In this document: piece by piece, positions 17,954-26,283 of the stretch | Layout: each line of letters opens with the position of its first letter | Position numbering within the stretch: the first letter of the stretch is position 1 | NCBI GenBank assembly: GCA_964645045.1 | Contig: CAZXYZ010000051.1 | Location: 9,303 to 73,302 of the forward strand | Reading direction: 5' to 3' | Source: Anammoximicrobium sp964645045 | GTDB taxonomy: Bacteria > Planctomycetota > Planctomycetia > Pirellulales > Pirellulaceae | Length of the DNA: 64,000 bases | Made by a program: the position numbers and the translations under genes | Notes under the pieces: generated by a model | What the model was told of the DNA's origin: nothing | The model's input: the letters and a program-made list of their open reading frames with translations, nothing else | Databases searched by the model: none

Positions 17954-18015
17954 GCGGCGCGGGCTTGCCGCGCCGGTGAGTGCTGCGTCCAGTTCGGACA
18001 CGTGCGGGATCGAAC

Positions 18016-19959
18016 ATGTGGCAAGCGGCAGGGTCTTGGAGACGCTGGCTCACGCTCCTGTTGGTGGGAGCGTGTGCGGGCTGTTCTGCCAACGTGCCGG
18101 CGCCTTCGTCCGCGGGACGCTCCGTCGCTGAGGACGAATCGGACCCGCCGGCGGCCTTGGGGCGGCACCCAACTCAGGCAAGACCGAGGGCGCGAAGTTC
18201 GCCGCCAGCCTCGCCCTTCCTGTTTCAGGATGTCGCCCGGCAGGCCGGAGTGTACTTCCTGCACCATTCGCCGCTCACCGAGCAGCGGCACACGCACTTG
18301 ACCTACGGGTCGGGATTGGGCTGGTTCGACTTCGACCGCGACGGCTGGCCGGACCTGTATTGCGGTCAGGGAACGACCTACTGGGCCAGCACGCCGGAAG
18401 ATAACCGTTCTTCTGAAGCGGATCCCAGCGACGTGTTGTTTCTCAATCGGCAGGAGGGCTCGTTCATCGAGGCGACGGGACCAGCGGGCCTGGCCGAAGC
18501 AGTCTATTCGATGGGCGTGGCTGCAGCCGACTACGACAACGACGGCTTCGCCGACCTGTGCGTGACGGGCTACGAGGAGAACGTGCTGTGTCGCAACAAT
18601 GGCGACGGGACGTTCAGCAAACAAACGCTTCCGCAGGGGAAGTCTCCCGGCCGTCTGAGCGCCAGTTGCGCTTGGGCCGATGTCGACGCGGACGGAAACC
18701 TTGACTTGTACGTCACGAACTATGCCCAATTGGGGCCCGAGGATTATCCGTTGTGTACGCATACCGAGGCCGGCAAGACGATGTATATTGATTGTCATCC
18801 GCGCCGCTTGCAGGCACTGCCTGACACGCTGTACCGGAACTGCGGCGACGGACACTTCGCGGACATCTCGGCCGCGGCGGGCATCGCCGCCGAGAGTGCC
18901 CGTTGCGGACTGGGCGTGGTGGCCGCGGATCTGGACGAGGACGGCGATGTGGATTGGTACGTGTCCAACGACACGACGCCCAACTTCCTCTGGGAGAACC
19001 AAGGCGACGGCACGTTCCTGGATCGCGGCGTCGTGTCGGGAACGGCGTTCAACCGCGCGGGAGCTTGCGAAGCCGGCATGTCGGTCGAGGCGGCCGATTT
19101 CGACGGCGACGGCCGGTTCGATTTGTTCGTGACGAACTTCTTTCACGAGACGAACACTTTCTACCGCAACGAAGGAGGAATGTTGTTCAGCGATGTCACG
19201 GCCGAGACGGGGCTGGGCGCTCCGTCCAAGCTCCGCTTGGGGTTTGGAACCTGCGGCCTCGATTTCGATCGGGACACGTTCCTCGATCTGCTGGTGGCCA
19301 ACGGTCATGTCCACGACCGGCTGCACGAGATCGGCCGCGACGAACCGTTCGCTCAACTACCACTGCTGTTCCACAACGAGAAAGGCTTGCGGTTCAGCGA
19401 GGTGTCGGCCGGGTCCGGCCGCTATTTCGCCGAACCGCACATCGGGCGCGGCGCCGCCGCCGCCGACTTTGACCGCGATGGAGACGCCGACGTGGCCGTG
19501 AATCATCTGAACGGCCCGGCCGCGCTGTTGCGCAACGAGACGGCGCCTGCCGGCGACTGGCTGCAGATCGAATTGATCGGGACCATCAGCAACCGGGACG
19601 GTGTCGGCGCCGTGCTGACGATCGATCTTGGCCGGCAGCGTGTGGTCCGTACGCGGCAGGCCGGCGTCGGCTACTGCTCGTGCGGCGAGGAACGCCTGTT
19701 GATCGGCGTGGGCGACGCAGCGCGCGTCCAGGGCGTGTCGGTTCGTTGGCCCAGCGGCCGCCGGGAATCGTGGAAGGATCTCCCGGTCAACGCGTTTCTG
19801 CAACTCGTGGAAGGCACGGGGCAAAGCAGCCCTCTCGCTCCGGGAGAGGATGAGCCTAACCAGCTTCGAGGCGGCAACCCAAGGGCTCAGACGTACAGGA
19901 TTCAATTTTCGCGGTCGATCGTCTCGGGGAATGGACATGGACAGCTCCGCGAAAACTGA
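18016..19959 (+). CDS. ASPIC/UnbV and FG-GAP repeat lipoprotein (CRTAC1-like)
   Basis: A 647-residue exported lipoprotein (lipobox LVGACAGC). It has at least five VCBS/FG-GAP calcium-binding repeats (for instance DVDADGNLDLYVTNYAQL and DFDGDGRFDLFVTNFFHE), then the ASPIC/UnbV domain near residues 515-605 (RDGVGAVLTIDLG, CGEERLLIGVGDAARV and VRWPSGRRESW). The last ~25 residues after EDEPNQLRGG are encoded by a 96-bp palindromic repeat that also brings the stop codon, so the original C-terminus probably lay near residue 620. It heads an operon-like run with a TPR protein and a seven-haem cytochrome. A surface redox or polymer-binding role is inferred. Confidence 0.88.
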   Translation: MWQAAGSWRRWLTLLLVGACAGCSANVPAPSSAGRSVAEDESDPPAALGRHPTQARPRARSSPPASPFLFQDVARQAGVYFLHHSPLTEQRHTHLTYGSGLGWFDFDRDGWPDLYCGQGTTYWASTPEDNRSSEADPSDVLFLNRQEGSFIEATGPAGLAEAVYSMGVAAADYDNDGFADLCVTGYEENVLCRNNGDGTFSKQTLPQGKSPGRLSASCAWADVDADGNLDLYVTNYAQLGPEDYPLCTHTEAGKTMYIDCHPRRLQALPDTLYRNCGDGHFADISAAAGIAAESARCGLGVVAADLDEDGDVDWYVSNDTTPNFLWENQGDGTFLDRGVVSGTAFNRAGACEAGMSVEAADFDGDGRFDLFVTNFFHETNTFYRNEGGMLFSDVTAETGLGAPSKLRLGFGTCGLDFDRDTFLDLLVANGHVHDRLHEIGRDEPFAQLPLLFHNEKGLRFSEVSAGSGRYFAEPHIGRGAAAADFDRDGDADVAVNHLNGPAALLRNETAPAGDWLQIELIGTISNRDGVGAVLTIDLGRQRVVRTRQAGVGYCSCGEERLLIGVGDAARVQGVSVRWPSGRRESWKDLPVNAFLQLVEGTGQSSPLAPGEDEPNQLRGGNPRAQTYRIQFSRSIVSGNGHGQLREN

Positions 19960-19978
19960 TTTCTGTACGTCTGAGCCC
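19883..19978. repeat. 96-bp palindromic element CTCAGACGTACAG, copy 1
   Basis: The left arm is GGGCTCAGACGTACAGGATT and onward (from 19883). The right arm ends ...CTGTACGTCTGAGCCC at 19978. It overlaps the 3' end of the ASPIC gene and ends 35 bases before the TPR gene. Copy 2 (22268-22363) has exactly the same length, 96 bases, but a different loop. Confidence 0.92.
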
Positions 19979-20013
19979 GGAGACACCATGAGCACCGACG
20001 GGACCTCACTGGC

Positions 20014-21048
20014 ATGACGGCCGATCTGAACCCAGCCGCAACTTCCCAGACCAACCGCATCGAGCGGCTGTGCCAAGCTCTGGCCGTCGTCGCCGCGCTG
20101 TGGGCCGTCGTCTCGGTCGTGGTTTGGTGCCGTCGCCCGGCTCCTCTGGACATCGCGGAACGGGCCATCGCCCAGGGTCACTTGCCGTTGGCCGTCGAGT
20201 GCTATCTGGTGCATTTGGTCCGGCATCCGCAGGACTGGCGGGCGCGGCTGGAGTTGGCTGCCGTGCTGGACGGGATCGATCCGCCGCAAGCGCTCGTCGA
20301 ATTGCGCAAGATCCCGGCCGACGCCGATCAGTTTCCGGAGGCGTTGCGGTTCATCGCCCGCATTTGCCTGGCCCGCGGGCGCGACCGGGAAGCCAAAGAG
20401 ACGCTCCTGGCTTTGGAGGCTGTCGCACCGGATGACAGTTGGGTTCAGGTCTCCTTGGCCGAGACGTTTTACCGCCAACGCGAGTTGACGTTCGCGCTGC
20501 ACCACGCGCAACGCGGCGCAGAACTCGATCCGTCCCGAGCCGGCGTCCATTTCCTGGTCGCCGAACTGCTCGACGATCTCGAGCGTCATGCGGAGATGAT
20601 CCCTCCCCTCCGCGCCGTGCTCGAGCTGCAGCCGGAGAACTACGCCGCCCATTTGAATTTGTGCTACGCCTATGCCAAGACGGGTCAGCCGAAAATGACG
20701 CGCAAGGAGGCGCTCTGGTGCCTGGCACGCAATCCCAAGGACTTTAACGCGCGGCGTTTGCTGGCGACGGCGGCCCGCGACGAAGGCCGGCCCGACGAGG
20801 CGAAAACCGAAATCCGCAAGGCCCTGGAACTGGCCCCGGAGGATCTCAACTGCCGGTTGCTGGAGGCGGAATTGCTGCTGTTTGACCGCCTGGCGGACGA
20901 AGCCTTCCAGCGCCTGCAGCCGCTGATTGAACGCTACCCGAACGAGTTGCGGCTGGTGGCCTTGCTGGCCCAGGCGGCGGCCGCGGCCGGGCGGCCCGAA
21001 GATGCGGAAAGGTATCGCCAACAGGTTCAACGCATGAGACAACGGTAG
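20014..21048 (+). CDS. Membrane-anchored TPR protein
   Basis: A 344-residue protein with one transmembrane segment near residues 22-38 (LCQALAVVAALWAVVSVVVW). A long tetratricopeptide-repeat domain follows (pattern such as AERAIAQGHLPLAVECYLVH, then VSLAETFYRQRELTFALHHA and TEIRKALELAPEDL). TPR arrays bind other proteins, so this is likely an assembly or docking subunit for the neighbouring exported redox proteins. The stop is two bases before the multihaem cytochrome start, a strong sign of co-translation. The N-terminus is short and cytoplasmic; the TPR part should face the periplasm. Confidence 0.88.
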   Translation: MTADLNPAATSQTNRIERLCQALAVVAALWAVVSVVVWCRRPAPLDIAERAIAQGHLPLAVECYLVHLVRHPQDWRARLELAAVLDGIDPPQALVELRKIPADADQFPEALRFIARICLARGRDREAKETLLALEAVAPDDSWVQVSLAETFYRQRELTFALHHAQRGAELDPSRAGVHFLVAELLDDLERHAEMIPPLRAVLELQPENYAAHLNLCYAYAKTGQPKMTRKEALWCLARNPKDFNARRLLATAARDEGRPDEAKTEIRKALELAPEDLNCRLLEAELLLFDRLADEAFQRLQPLIERYPNELRLVALLAQAAAAAGRPEDAERYRQQVQRMRQR

Positions 21049-21050
21049 CC

Positions 21051-22193
21051 ATGATGCATCAGCGAGGGGCCCCGGGCCGACGGACGAGACTTGCCTTGTG
21101 GCTGGCGATCAGCGGCCTGTGTGTGATCGTGGCCAGCCTGCCGCTGCTGCAATCGCCGGACCAGCGGGCGATGCGGCATTCGGCCAAGGTGCTGGCCCAA
21201 GTCGTCCCGGGCTTTGGACTGTACGTCGACGACCGCTCGTGCGCCGAATGTCATCCGACCCAGGCGGCCTCGTTTCCGCACACGGGCCACGCACGGACGT
21301 TGCAGCCCGCCGCCGAGTGGCCGCTCGCCGCGGGCCTGGAAGGAATGACATTTCAGGACCCGGAGCGCGGCACGAAGTACCACTACCATTTCGACCCGCA
21401 ACAGGGCCTTTCGGTGACCGTTCCCGAGCGTCTGGGCAGCGATTCCTTTCCCCTCACTTACGCCTTCGGATCGGGAAGACGCAGGGTGACGTTCTTGACG
21501 TTGATTCCCAATCGAGTCGGCGAGACGGTCGGCATCGAGCACCGCGTTTCGGTCCTCGGCGGCCAGGATGGTCTCGTCCTGGAACTCACCCCGGGCCACC
21601 AACAGCACGTCCCGGCGCAGGAGGTCGAGCAGTTCGGCCGCGTGATCGACTCCGCGGCCCTCGGCCGTTGTCTGGAATGCCACGCGACACGGGGGGAGAT
21701 CCGCGAGCACGAGATCCTCGGTCTCGAACCCCACGTCGGTTGTCAGAAATGCCACTGGCCCGGACGCGAACACGCGATCGCGATGCGCGAGGCCAGAGCC
21801 CAGGGCGCCACGGTTCCGAAGCGTCCCCAACCGTCGCCGCTGGAACAGATCCGCGCTTGCAGCCGCTGTCATCTGCCGGCCGGCTCGGACGACGAGCTGA
21901 AATCGATGCCCGGTCACATCCGCAGCGTCCGGGTTCAAGCCTCCGAGCTGCTGCAGAGCCGGTGTTTCACCCAGTCCGAGAACCGCCTGGACTGCTCCAC
22001 GTGCCACGATCCGCACGCACCGATTGTCACCGACCTGGCGCCCTATGTCGAGCAGTGTCTCGCTTGCCACGGAACGCCGGATTCGACGTCGTGTCCCGTG
22101 TCGCCGAAGACGGACTGCGTGCGCTGTCACATGCCGGTCACGAAGGCGGAGAACGGAATCCCGTGGCACGATCACCGCATCCGCAAGAAGTAG
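21051..22193 (+). CDS. Seven-haem c-type cytochrome
   Basis: A 380-residue exported multihaem cytochrome. The N-terminal hydrophobic segment (ALWLAISGLCVIVASLPLL) is a signal or anchor. Seven covalent-haem motifs are present in order: CAECH, CLECH, CQKCH, CSRCH, CSTCH, CLACH and CVRCH. The spacing resembles the cytochrome c554 group of multihaem proteins. It begins two bases after the TPR gene and so belongs to the same transcript. The TAG stop codon is the first triplet of a palindromic repeat copy (TAGCATGGCTCTCC...). A role in electron transfer in the envelope is well supported; partner and acceptor are unknown. Confidence 0.93.
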   Translation: MMHQRGAPGRRTRLALWLAISGLCVIVASLPLLQSPDQRAMRHSAKVLAQVVPGFGLYVDDRSCAECHPTQAASFPHTGHARTLQPAAEWPLAAGLEGMTFQDPERGTKYHYHFDPQQGLSVTVPERLGSDSFPLTYAFGSGRRRVTFLTLIPNRVGETVGIEHRVSVLGGQDGLVLELTPGHQQHVPAQEVEQFGRVIDSAALGRCLECHATRGEIREHEILGLEPHVGCQKCHWPGREHAIAMREARAQGATVPKRPQPSPLEQIRACSRCHLPAGSDDELKSMPGHIRSVRVQASELLQSRCFTQSENRLDCSTCHDPHAPIVTDLAPYVEQCLACHGTPDSTSCPVSPKTDCVRCHMPVTKAENGIPWHDHRIRKK

Positions 22194-22248
22194 CATGGCT
22201 CTCCGGAGCCGTGCAGCACAGGTAGGACGGATTGCCAATCCGTCCCAC
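22191..22248. repeat. TAGCATGGCTCTCC element joined to GGACGGATTGCCAATCCGTC
   Basis: 22191-22220 matches the arm found at 37203-37285 (TAGCATGGCTCTCCGGAGCC and on). 22222-22248 is copy 3 of the AATCCGTCC palindrome. The two families abut directly, and the first supplies the stop codon of the cytochrome gene. Confidence 0.85.
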
Positions 22249-22267
22249 GAAGCACAGACCAGCGAAA

Positions 22268-22363
22268 GGGCTCAGACGTACAGAATTCAATTTTGCCGGG
22301 CATCGACTGTACCAAATGGATAGCGGTTTGCCCGGCAAAATTGAATTCTGTACGTCTGAGCCC
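22268..22363. repeat. 96-bp palindromic element CTCAGACGTACAG, copy 2
   Basis: Perfect 34-bp inverted arms at 22268-22301 and 22330-22363 (outer end GGGCTCAGACGTACAGAATT) enclose a 28-base loop. It lies between the cytochrome and SGNH genes. The spacer 22194-22407 consists almost only of repeats. Confidence 0.95.
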
Positions 22364-22407
22364 GGGACGTGCGCCTTGTGCAACGAGCTTTCCCAGAGGG
22401 AGCCCCC

Positions 22408-24096
22408 GTGTCCGAATCCGTCCCCCCTTTGAACCCCATCCTCACCCAGGCACGTCCCCGCAGGCGTCGCGTGTGGCTGTTCCGTCTGGTCGCGGTCGCG
22501 TTGTCGCTGTGCTTCCTGGTCGTTCTGGAAATCAGCCTGCGGATCCTGGGCGTTGGCCACGAAACGCGTCTGGCCGTGCCCGTCGCCGGCGCTGCGGCCG
22601 CGGGCGCTTACCGCCTGAATCCCGAAGCCGATTGGGCGTACTTTGGGCCCATGGACGTGGTGGGACCGGAGCCTCGGCCGTTCCTGTTGCCAAAACCGGC
22701 TGGCGTCTATCGCATCCTGGTCGTCGGTGGTTCCACCGTTGCCGGCTTTCCGTATCCCTTTGAACTCGCCATGCCTCGTCAACTGGAGATCGTCCTCCAG
22801 CAGCAATCGCCGGGTCGGCAATTCGAGGTTCTGAACGCGGGGATTACCGCGCTGAACACGCACAGCGAAGTGGACGTGGTGCGGCAGGGCCTGACCTTAG
22901 AGCCGGACTTGATCATCGTCCATTCGGGACACAACGAATTCTATGGTCCCGGCGGCGAGGCTTCCACGGCCAGCGGCGTGGCGCCCCGACTCTATCCGCT
23001 GCTGCAGATCCTGCGGCGTCAACGGCTGTTTCAACTCGGCGAATCCTGCGTTCACCGCCCGCCGAAACGCCATCTCTTGGAAACCCTGCCGGCCGACATC
23101 GCGATTCCGCTGGATGGTCCCGTCTTTGCTCATGCCCGCGAGTCCTACGAGACCAACCTTCGCCAGATGGTGGCGCTGGCAACCCGGGCCCGCATTCCCA
23201 TCCTGCTGACGACCGTGCCCATGAACCTCCGCGACCAGAGCCCGATGCACTCGCTCTCCCGGCCACACCTGACGGAGCAGCAACAACGGGACCAAGCCGA
23301 GCGGCAGAAGACCGCCGCCCACCATTTCTCGTACGGGGAATACGACGAGGCGCTGGCGGTGCTAAAGACGGCCCGCCAACTCGACCCGGACAGCGCGATC
23401 CTGGCCTACCGGGAGGCGCAGTGCCTGGACATGCTCGGACGGGGCCGCGACGCGGCCGATGCCTACGTGCTCGCTGCCGACCTTGATGGTTGCCGGTTTC
23501 GTGCGCCCAGCGAATTCGTCGGGATCGTCACGAGTGTTGCGTCCTCCGGCCCCGACACCGTCCTGTTTTGCAACGTCCATCGCGAACTACTGGAGCAGTC
23601 CAAGATGGGCGATGACGTCTTCTTGGAACACGTGCATTACAACCTCAAAGGCAACTGGCTGGTGGCCAAAATCCTCGGACAGTTCATTCAGGAGCAGCTC
23701 CTCCGTGCCGAATGGCGGCCCGCGCGCATTCCGAGTGACCAACACCGCGATGAGTTGCTGGGGGTGATGCGTCTGGACCATTTGGCGGCCGACACCTTCA
23801 CCTTGATGGCCGTGCAGGCTTGGCCGTTGAAACTTGCGCCGGACAGCGCGCTCCAGATCCAGCGGGTGAAGATCCGACTTGGGCAGCACTATGCGGCGCT
23901 CTCGACCCTGGATCAGAGACTCTTCGCCGACTTGAGCCTGGATGCGATCCAGCAGGAACTGCTGGTCGCGATGGGCAACGCTTACCGGGCCGCGGGACAG
24001 GAGGACCTGGCCCGGGAACTGTTCCGCCGGCATCGGCAGCGGCGCCCCTGGGACGTATCCCCGCTGGGAGTCCGCGAAGAACCGCCGAAACGATGA
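22408..24096 (+). CDS. SGNH-hydrolase-like protein with TPR segment
   Basis: A 562-residue protein with GTG start (22408) after GGGAG; an earlier GTG at 22369 lies at the edge of a repeat. The basic N-terminus RPRRRRVWLFRLVAVALSLC gives a signal anchor. SGNH signatures follow: VVGGSTVAGFPYPF (block I Ser), LNAGITALNTHSEV (block II Gly), IVHSGHNEFYG (block III Asn) and the late His in DDVFLEHVHYNLKGNW. A TPR-like stretch (SYGEYDEALAVLKTARQLDP) is inserted between blocks. Such hydrolases act as esterases or acyltransferases on glycans. It lies in the cytochrome/propeller cluster on the same strand. Confidence 0.85.
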   Translation: MSESVPPLNPILTQARPRRRRVWLFRLVAVALSLCFLVVLEISLRILGVGHETRLAVPVAGAAAAGAYRLNPEADWAYFGPMDVVGPEPRPFLLPKPAGVYRILVVGGSTVAGFPYPFELAMPRQLEIVLQQQSPGRQFEVLNAGITALNTHSEVDVVRQGLTLEPDLIIVHSGHNEFYGPGGEASTASGVAPRLYPLLQILRRQRLFQLGESCVHRPPKRHLLETLPADIAIPLDGPVFAHARESYETNLRQMVALATRARIPILLTTVPMNLRDQSPMHSLSRPHLTEQQQRDQAERQKTAAHHFSYGEYDEALAVLKTARQLDPDSAILAYREAQCLDMLGRGRDAADAYVLAADLDGCRFRAPSEFVGIVTSVASSGPDTVLFCNVHRELLEQSKMGDDVFLEHVHYNLKGNWLVAKILGQFIQEQLLRAEWRPARIPSDQHRDELLGVMRLDHLAADTFTLMAVQAWPLKLAPDSALQIQRVKIRLGQHYAALSTLDQRLFADLSLDAIQQELLVAMGNAYRAAGQEDLARELFRRHRQRRPWDVSPLGVREEPPKR

Positions 24097-24258
24097 GACC
24101 GGTGCCGCAAACGACGAAGGACCATCGACGAAAGAAGTTCGAATCGCCAAGGTCAAAATGCCGGCATTCCCCAAGCCTGACCGGCGAGGTCGGGAAGTTA
24201 CCTTGGCCGGCGTGGCTACGGAACGTTCTTCCCCACGAAAAGCTAGCAGACGATTCCG

Positions 24259-24331
24259 TTGGAATACAGCCTTTAGGCTGCCCGGGCGGGCCAAGCCCGC
24301 CGCCGATACACGCTAAAACGTGGACTCCAAC
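24259..24331. repeat. Degenerate element related to the TTGGAGTTCACGC family
   Basis: GGAATACAGCCTTTAGGCTG, a GGCGGGCCAAGCCCGCC core, then CACGCTAAAACGTGGACTCC. The end resembles the arms at 47373-47444 and 51585-51657. It sits between the convergent SGNH and FG-GAP genes. The rest of spacer 24097-24344 shows no gene. Confidence 0.6.
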
Positions 24332-24344
24332 AAATCTGACACCT

Positions 24345-26081
24345 TTACAGGGGTGGTTTCGGGTCCGCCTGCTTTTCGCGGCCTGTGAAGCGCTGATTCC
24401 GCCAGATGGCCAGCCAGTGCGTCTTGGCAGGAGTATTCGACACCTGCGGCCCCGGACCTACGGCGAAATCCAGGTCCCCGTCGCCGTCCAAGTCGGCCAG
24501 TTCGAGCGTGGCATAGTTGGGAGAGCCGGTCTCGAGCGTATGCCGGACAAAAACGCCCGGCTCCGTCTGCTCCAGACCCACGATCGAAGCCAGTGTCGCG
24601 GTCTGGAGGCTGTGGGGCATGACCGGCGGCGGAAGCCAGGCCACCACCACGATGTCCAGGTCGCCGTCCCCGTCCAGGTCGCCCGCCAGGGCGCGGTACG
24701 CGCCGGTCATGTCGGTGAGCCGGTGGTACTTGAACCGCAGGTCACCGAGGTTCTCCAGCCATTGGACGCCGTGCGACGGATTGGCGTACATGTTGTCCCA
24801 GGCATCCCCGTTGGTATACAGGATGTCCTGGTCTCCGTCCTGATCCAGATCGGCCAACTCGATGCCGCTGGACCCGAACATCAGATCCGGTCCCGCCCAG
24901 AGGGTCTGGAGCTGAAACTGCCCGCCGCCTCGATTCACGAACGCATCCACGTGTTCCCATTCCTGGCTGACCAGCGCGACGAAGTCCGGCAGCCCGTCGC
25001 CGTTGAAGTCATGTACCGGCACGTGAATCGTGCCGGGACGATCATCGAGTCGTTGGCGTTCGAAACGGGGGGGTTCACCGCGCTCGGCGACATTCCTGCA
25101 AAAATAGATCCCGCCCGTCTGGTAATGCCCGAACTCGGCCACCACCAGGTCGAGATTCCCGTCGCCGTCGAACTCGGCCACCCGCACGTCAGCGATCCGT
25201 CCCAGGCCGGACACCAGCACCGTCTCCTGGAAACGGCCCGACTCTTTCTCGCGCCGGAGCCAGACGACCCGGCCCCGATCGTGATCGCAGGGGAGGGAAC
25301 TGCCCAGGTCGGCGACGACCAGATCGGTCGCTCCATCCCCATCGAGATCGCACGGCTCAAGGTGACAGGGATGGTTGAGCCGAGCCAGGACCTGGGGTTG
25401 GGGACTGCCGTCGCGGAGATCGACGGAAGCGACGCGGCCGAAACGCAGATCGCAGAACAACAACAGGGGATGGCCGTGCGGTGCCAGACGGGCCCACCGC
25501 AGGTGAGCGATTTCCGGACGGACCCCGGCCTCTGGGTCCCAAGTCAGCTCCTCGACGACAAACTTCACCCGCAACTCGGTCGGGGCTTCCACCGGTTGCG
25601 GAAACAGCACTTCTTGCGGCGCCCGAGACCGAAAATAGTCGACCACTTGGTACAGGGGCGGCGGGTGCAGGTCATTCCGCCCCGATCGCGCATAAAACTC
25701 GTAGCCGCGTTGCACTTCGATATGCCAGCGGTCGCGCGGAAGATTCTCCGCCCGTGGCAGCGTGTGGCAGTCGCTGCAGAACGCAACGATTTGCGCCTCC
25801 ACCGGCGGGTCGATCGCCAGCGACCGCAAATCGCCGGACGCCCGGGTGAGATCGTCGTTCCGCCGCGCATCGCGGGACCAGGTGTACCAGGCGGCCAACG
25901 CGGCGACGGCACACGCGAGTAGGGGCGCGGCAGCCAGCGTCCTGCCGCGGCTGTCGCGTAGCACAACTCTCCAGAGCCGTGCCGCAAAGGCCAGCATCCG
26001 GGTGCGGATGGATAGGTTCCGTGGGTCGGTTCCTTTCGGCGTTCCCTCCGGCTCGCTGATCGTCTGGATCGGGTCTGTCAT
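24345..26081 (-). CDS. Membrane-anchored FG-GAP protein with a CxxCH motif (paralogue)
   Basis: A 578-residue paralogue of the protein at 14759-16336. Here the N-terminus is a membrane anchor (TLAAAPLLACAVAALAAWYTW) and not a lipobox. Then come the haem-type motif CSDCH (about 102-106), the shared RDRWHIEVQRGYEFYARSGR block, and FG-GAP blades (DLDGDGATDLVVADLGSSLP, DLDQDGDQDILYTNGDA and DLDGDGDLDFAVGPGPQV). Residues 32-42 (LWRVVLRDSRG) are encoded by a remnant of the ACGGCTCTGGAGAG repeat, in frame. Transcribed against the flanking genes. Same inferred role as its paralogue: exported, calcium-binding, possibly redox-active. Confidence 0.85.
   Translation of the reverse strand: MTDPIQTISEPEGTPKGTDPRNLSIRTRMLAFAARLWRVVLRDSRGRTLAAAPLLACAVAALAAWYTWSRDARRNDDLTRASGDLRSLAIDPPVEAQIVAFCSDCHTLPRAENLPRDRWHIEVQRGYEFYARSGRNDLHPPPLYQVVDYFRSRAPQEVLFPQPVEAPTELRVKFVVEELTWDPEAGVRPEIAHLRWARLAPHGHPLLLFCDLRFGRVASVDLRDGSPQPQVLARLNHPCHLEPCDLDGDGATDLVVADLGSSLPCDHDRGRVVWLRREKESGRFQETVLVSGLGRIADVRVAEFDGDGNLDLVVAEFGHYQTGGIYFCRNVAERGEPPRFERQRLDDRPGTIHVPVHDFNGDGLPDFVALVSQEWEHVDAFVNRGGGQFQLQTLWAGPDLMFGSSGIELADLDQDGDQDILYTNGDAWDNMYANPSHGVQWLENLGDLRFKYHRLTDMTGAYRALAGDLDGDGDLDIVVVAWLPPPVMPHSLQTATLASIVGLEQTEPGVFVRHTLETGSPNYATLELADLDGDGDLDFAVGPGPQVSNTPAKTHWLAIWRNQRFTGREKQADPKPPL
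25955..25985. repeat. In-frame remnant of the TAGCATGGCTCTCC family
   Basis: GCGTAGCACAACTCTCCAGA and on resembles the element at 37203-37285 and 22191. It lies within the coding sequence of the FG-GAP protein, near its N-terminus. The match is imperfect, so this is a probable old copy. Confidence 0.6.
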
Positions 26082-26189
26082 GCCGTGATTTTACCCGTTC
26101 GCGGTGTTGGGTTACAGCGGATATTGTATGATAGCTGCCTTGCCCGTCCCCGGCCCATGCTCCGCCGACGGCTGGGTTGAGTCTCGCAC

Positions 26190-26283
26190 ACAGGGTTTCG
26201 GAAGATGTCACTCACACTGGCGAACCCCTGGCGTTAGCCCGGGGGTGGTTGCGTCCCGTATACAGGGTTTCGGAAGATGTCAC
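26190..26283 (+). repeat. 22-bp direct repeat carrying a start codon, plus CCCCTGGCGTTAGCC hairpin
   Basis: ACAGGGTTTCGGAAGATGTC followed by AC occurs at 26190-26211 and again at 26262-26283, 72 bases apart. The second copy contains the ribosome site (GGAAG) and the ATG of the TPR-cytochrome gene; the first contains the same site and ATG but leads into a short frame. Between them lies ACCCCTGGCGTTAGCCCGGG, another palindrome common between planctomycete genes. Confidence 0.85.

Noticed and set aside
17257..19356. 699-codon open frame on the - strand
   Set aside because: Antisense to the DUF1559, lipoprotein and ASPIC genes, all of which have signal sequences and known domains.
23820..25922. 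700-codon open frame on the + strand
   Set aside because: It overlaps the SGNH gene end in another frame and then runs antisense to the FG-GAP gene. Strings such as VPVAVQVG are the antisense reading of the calcium-binding repeats.
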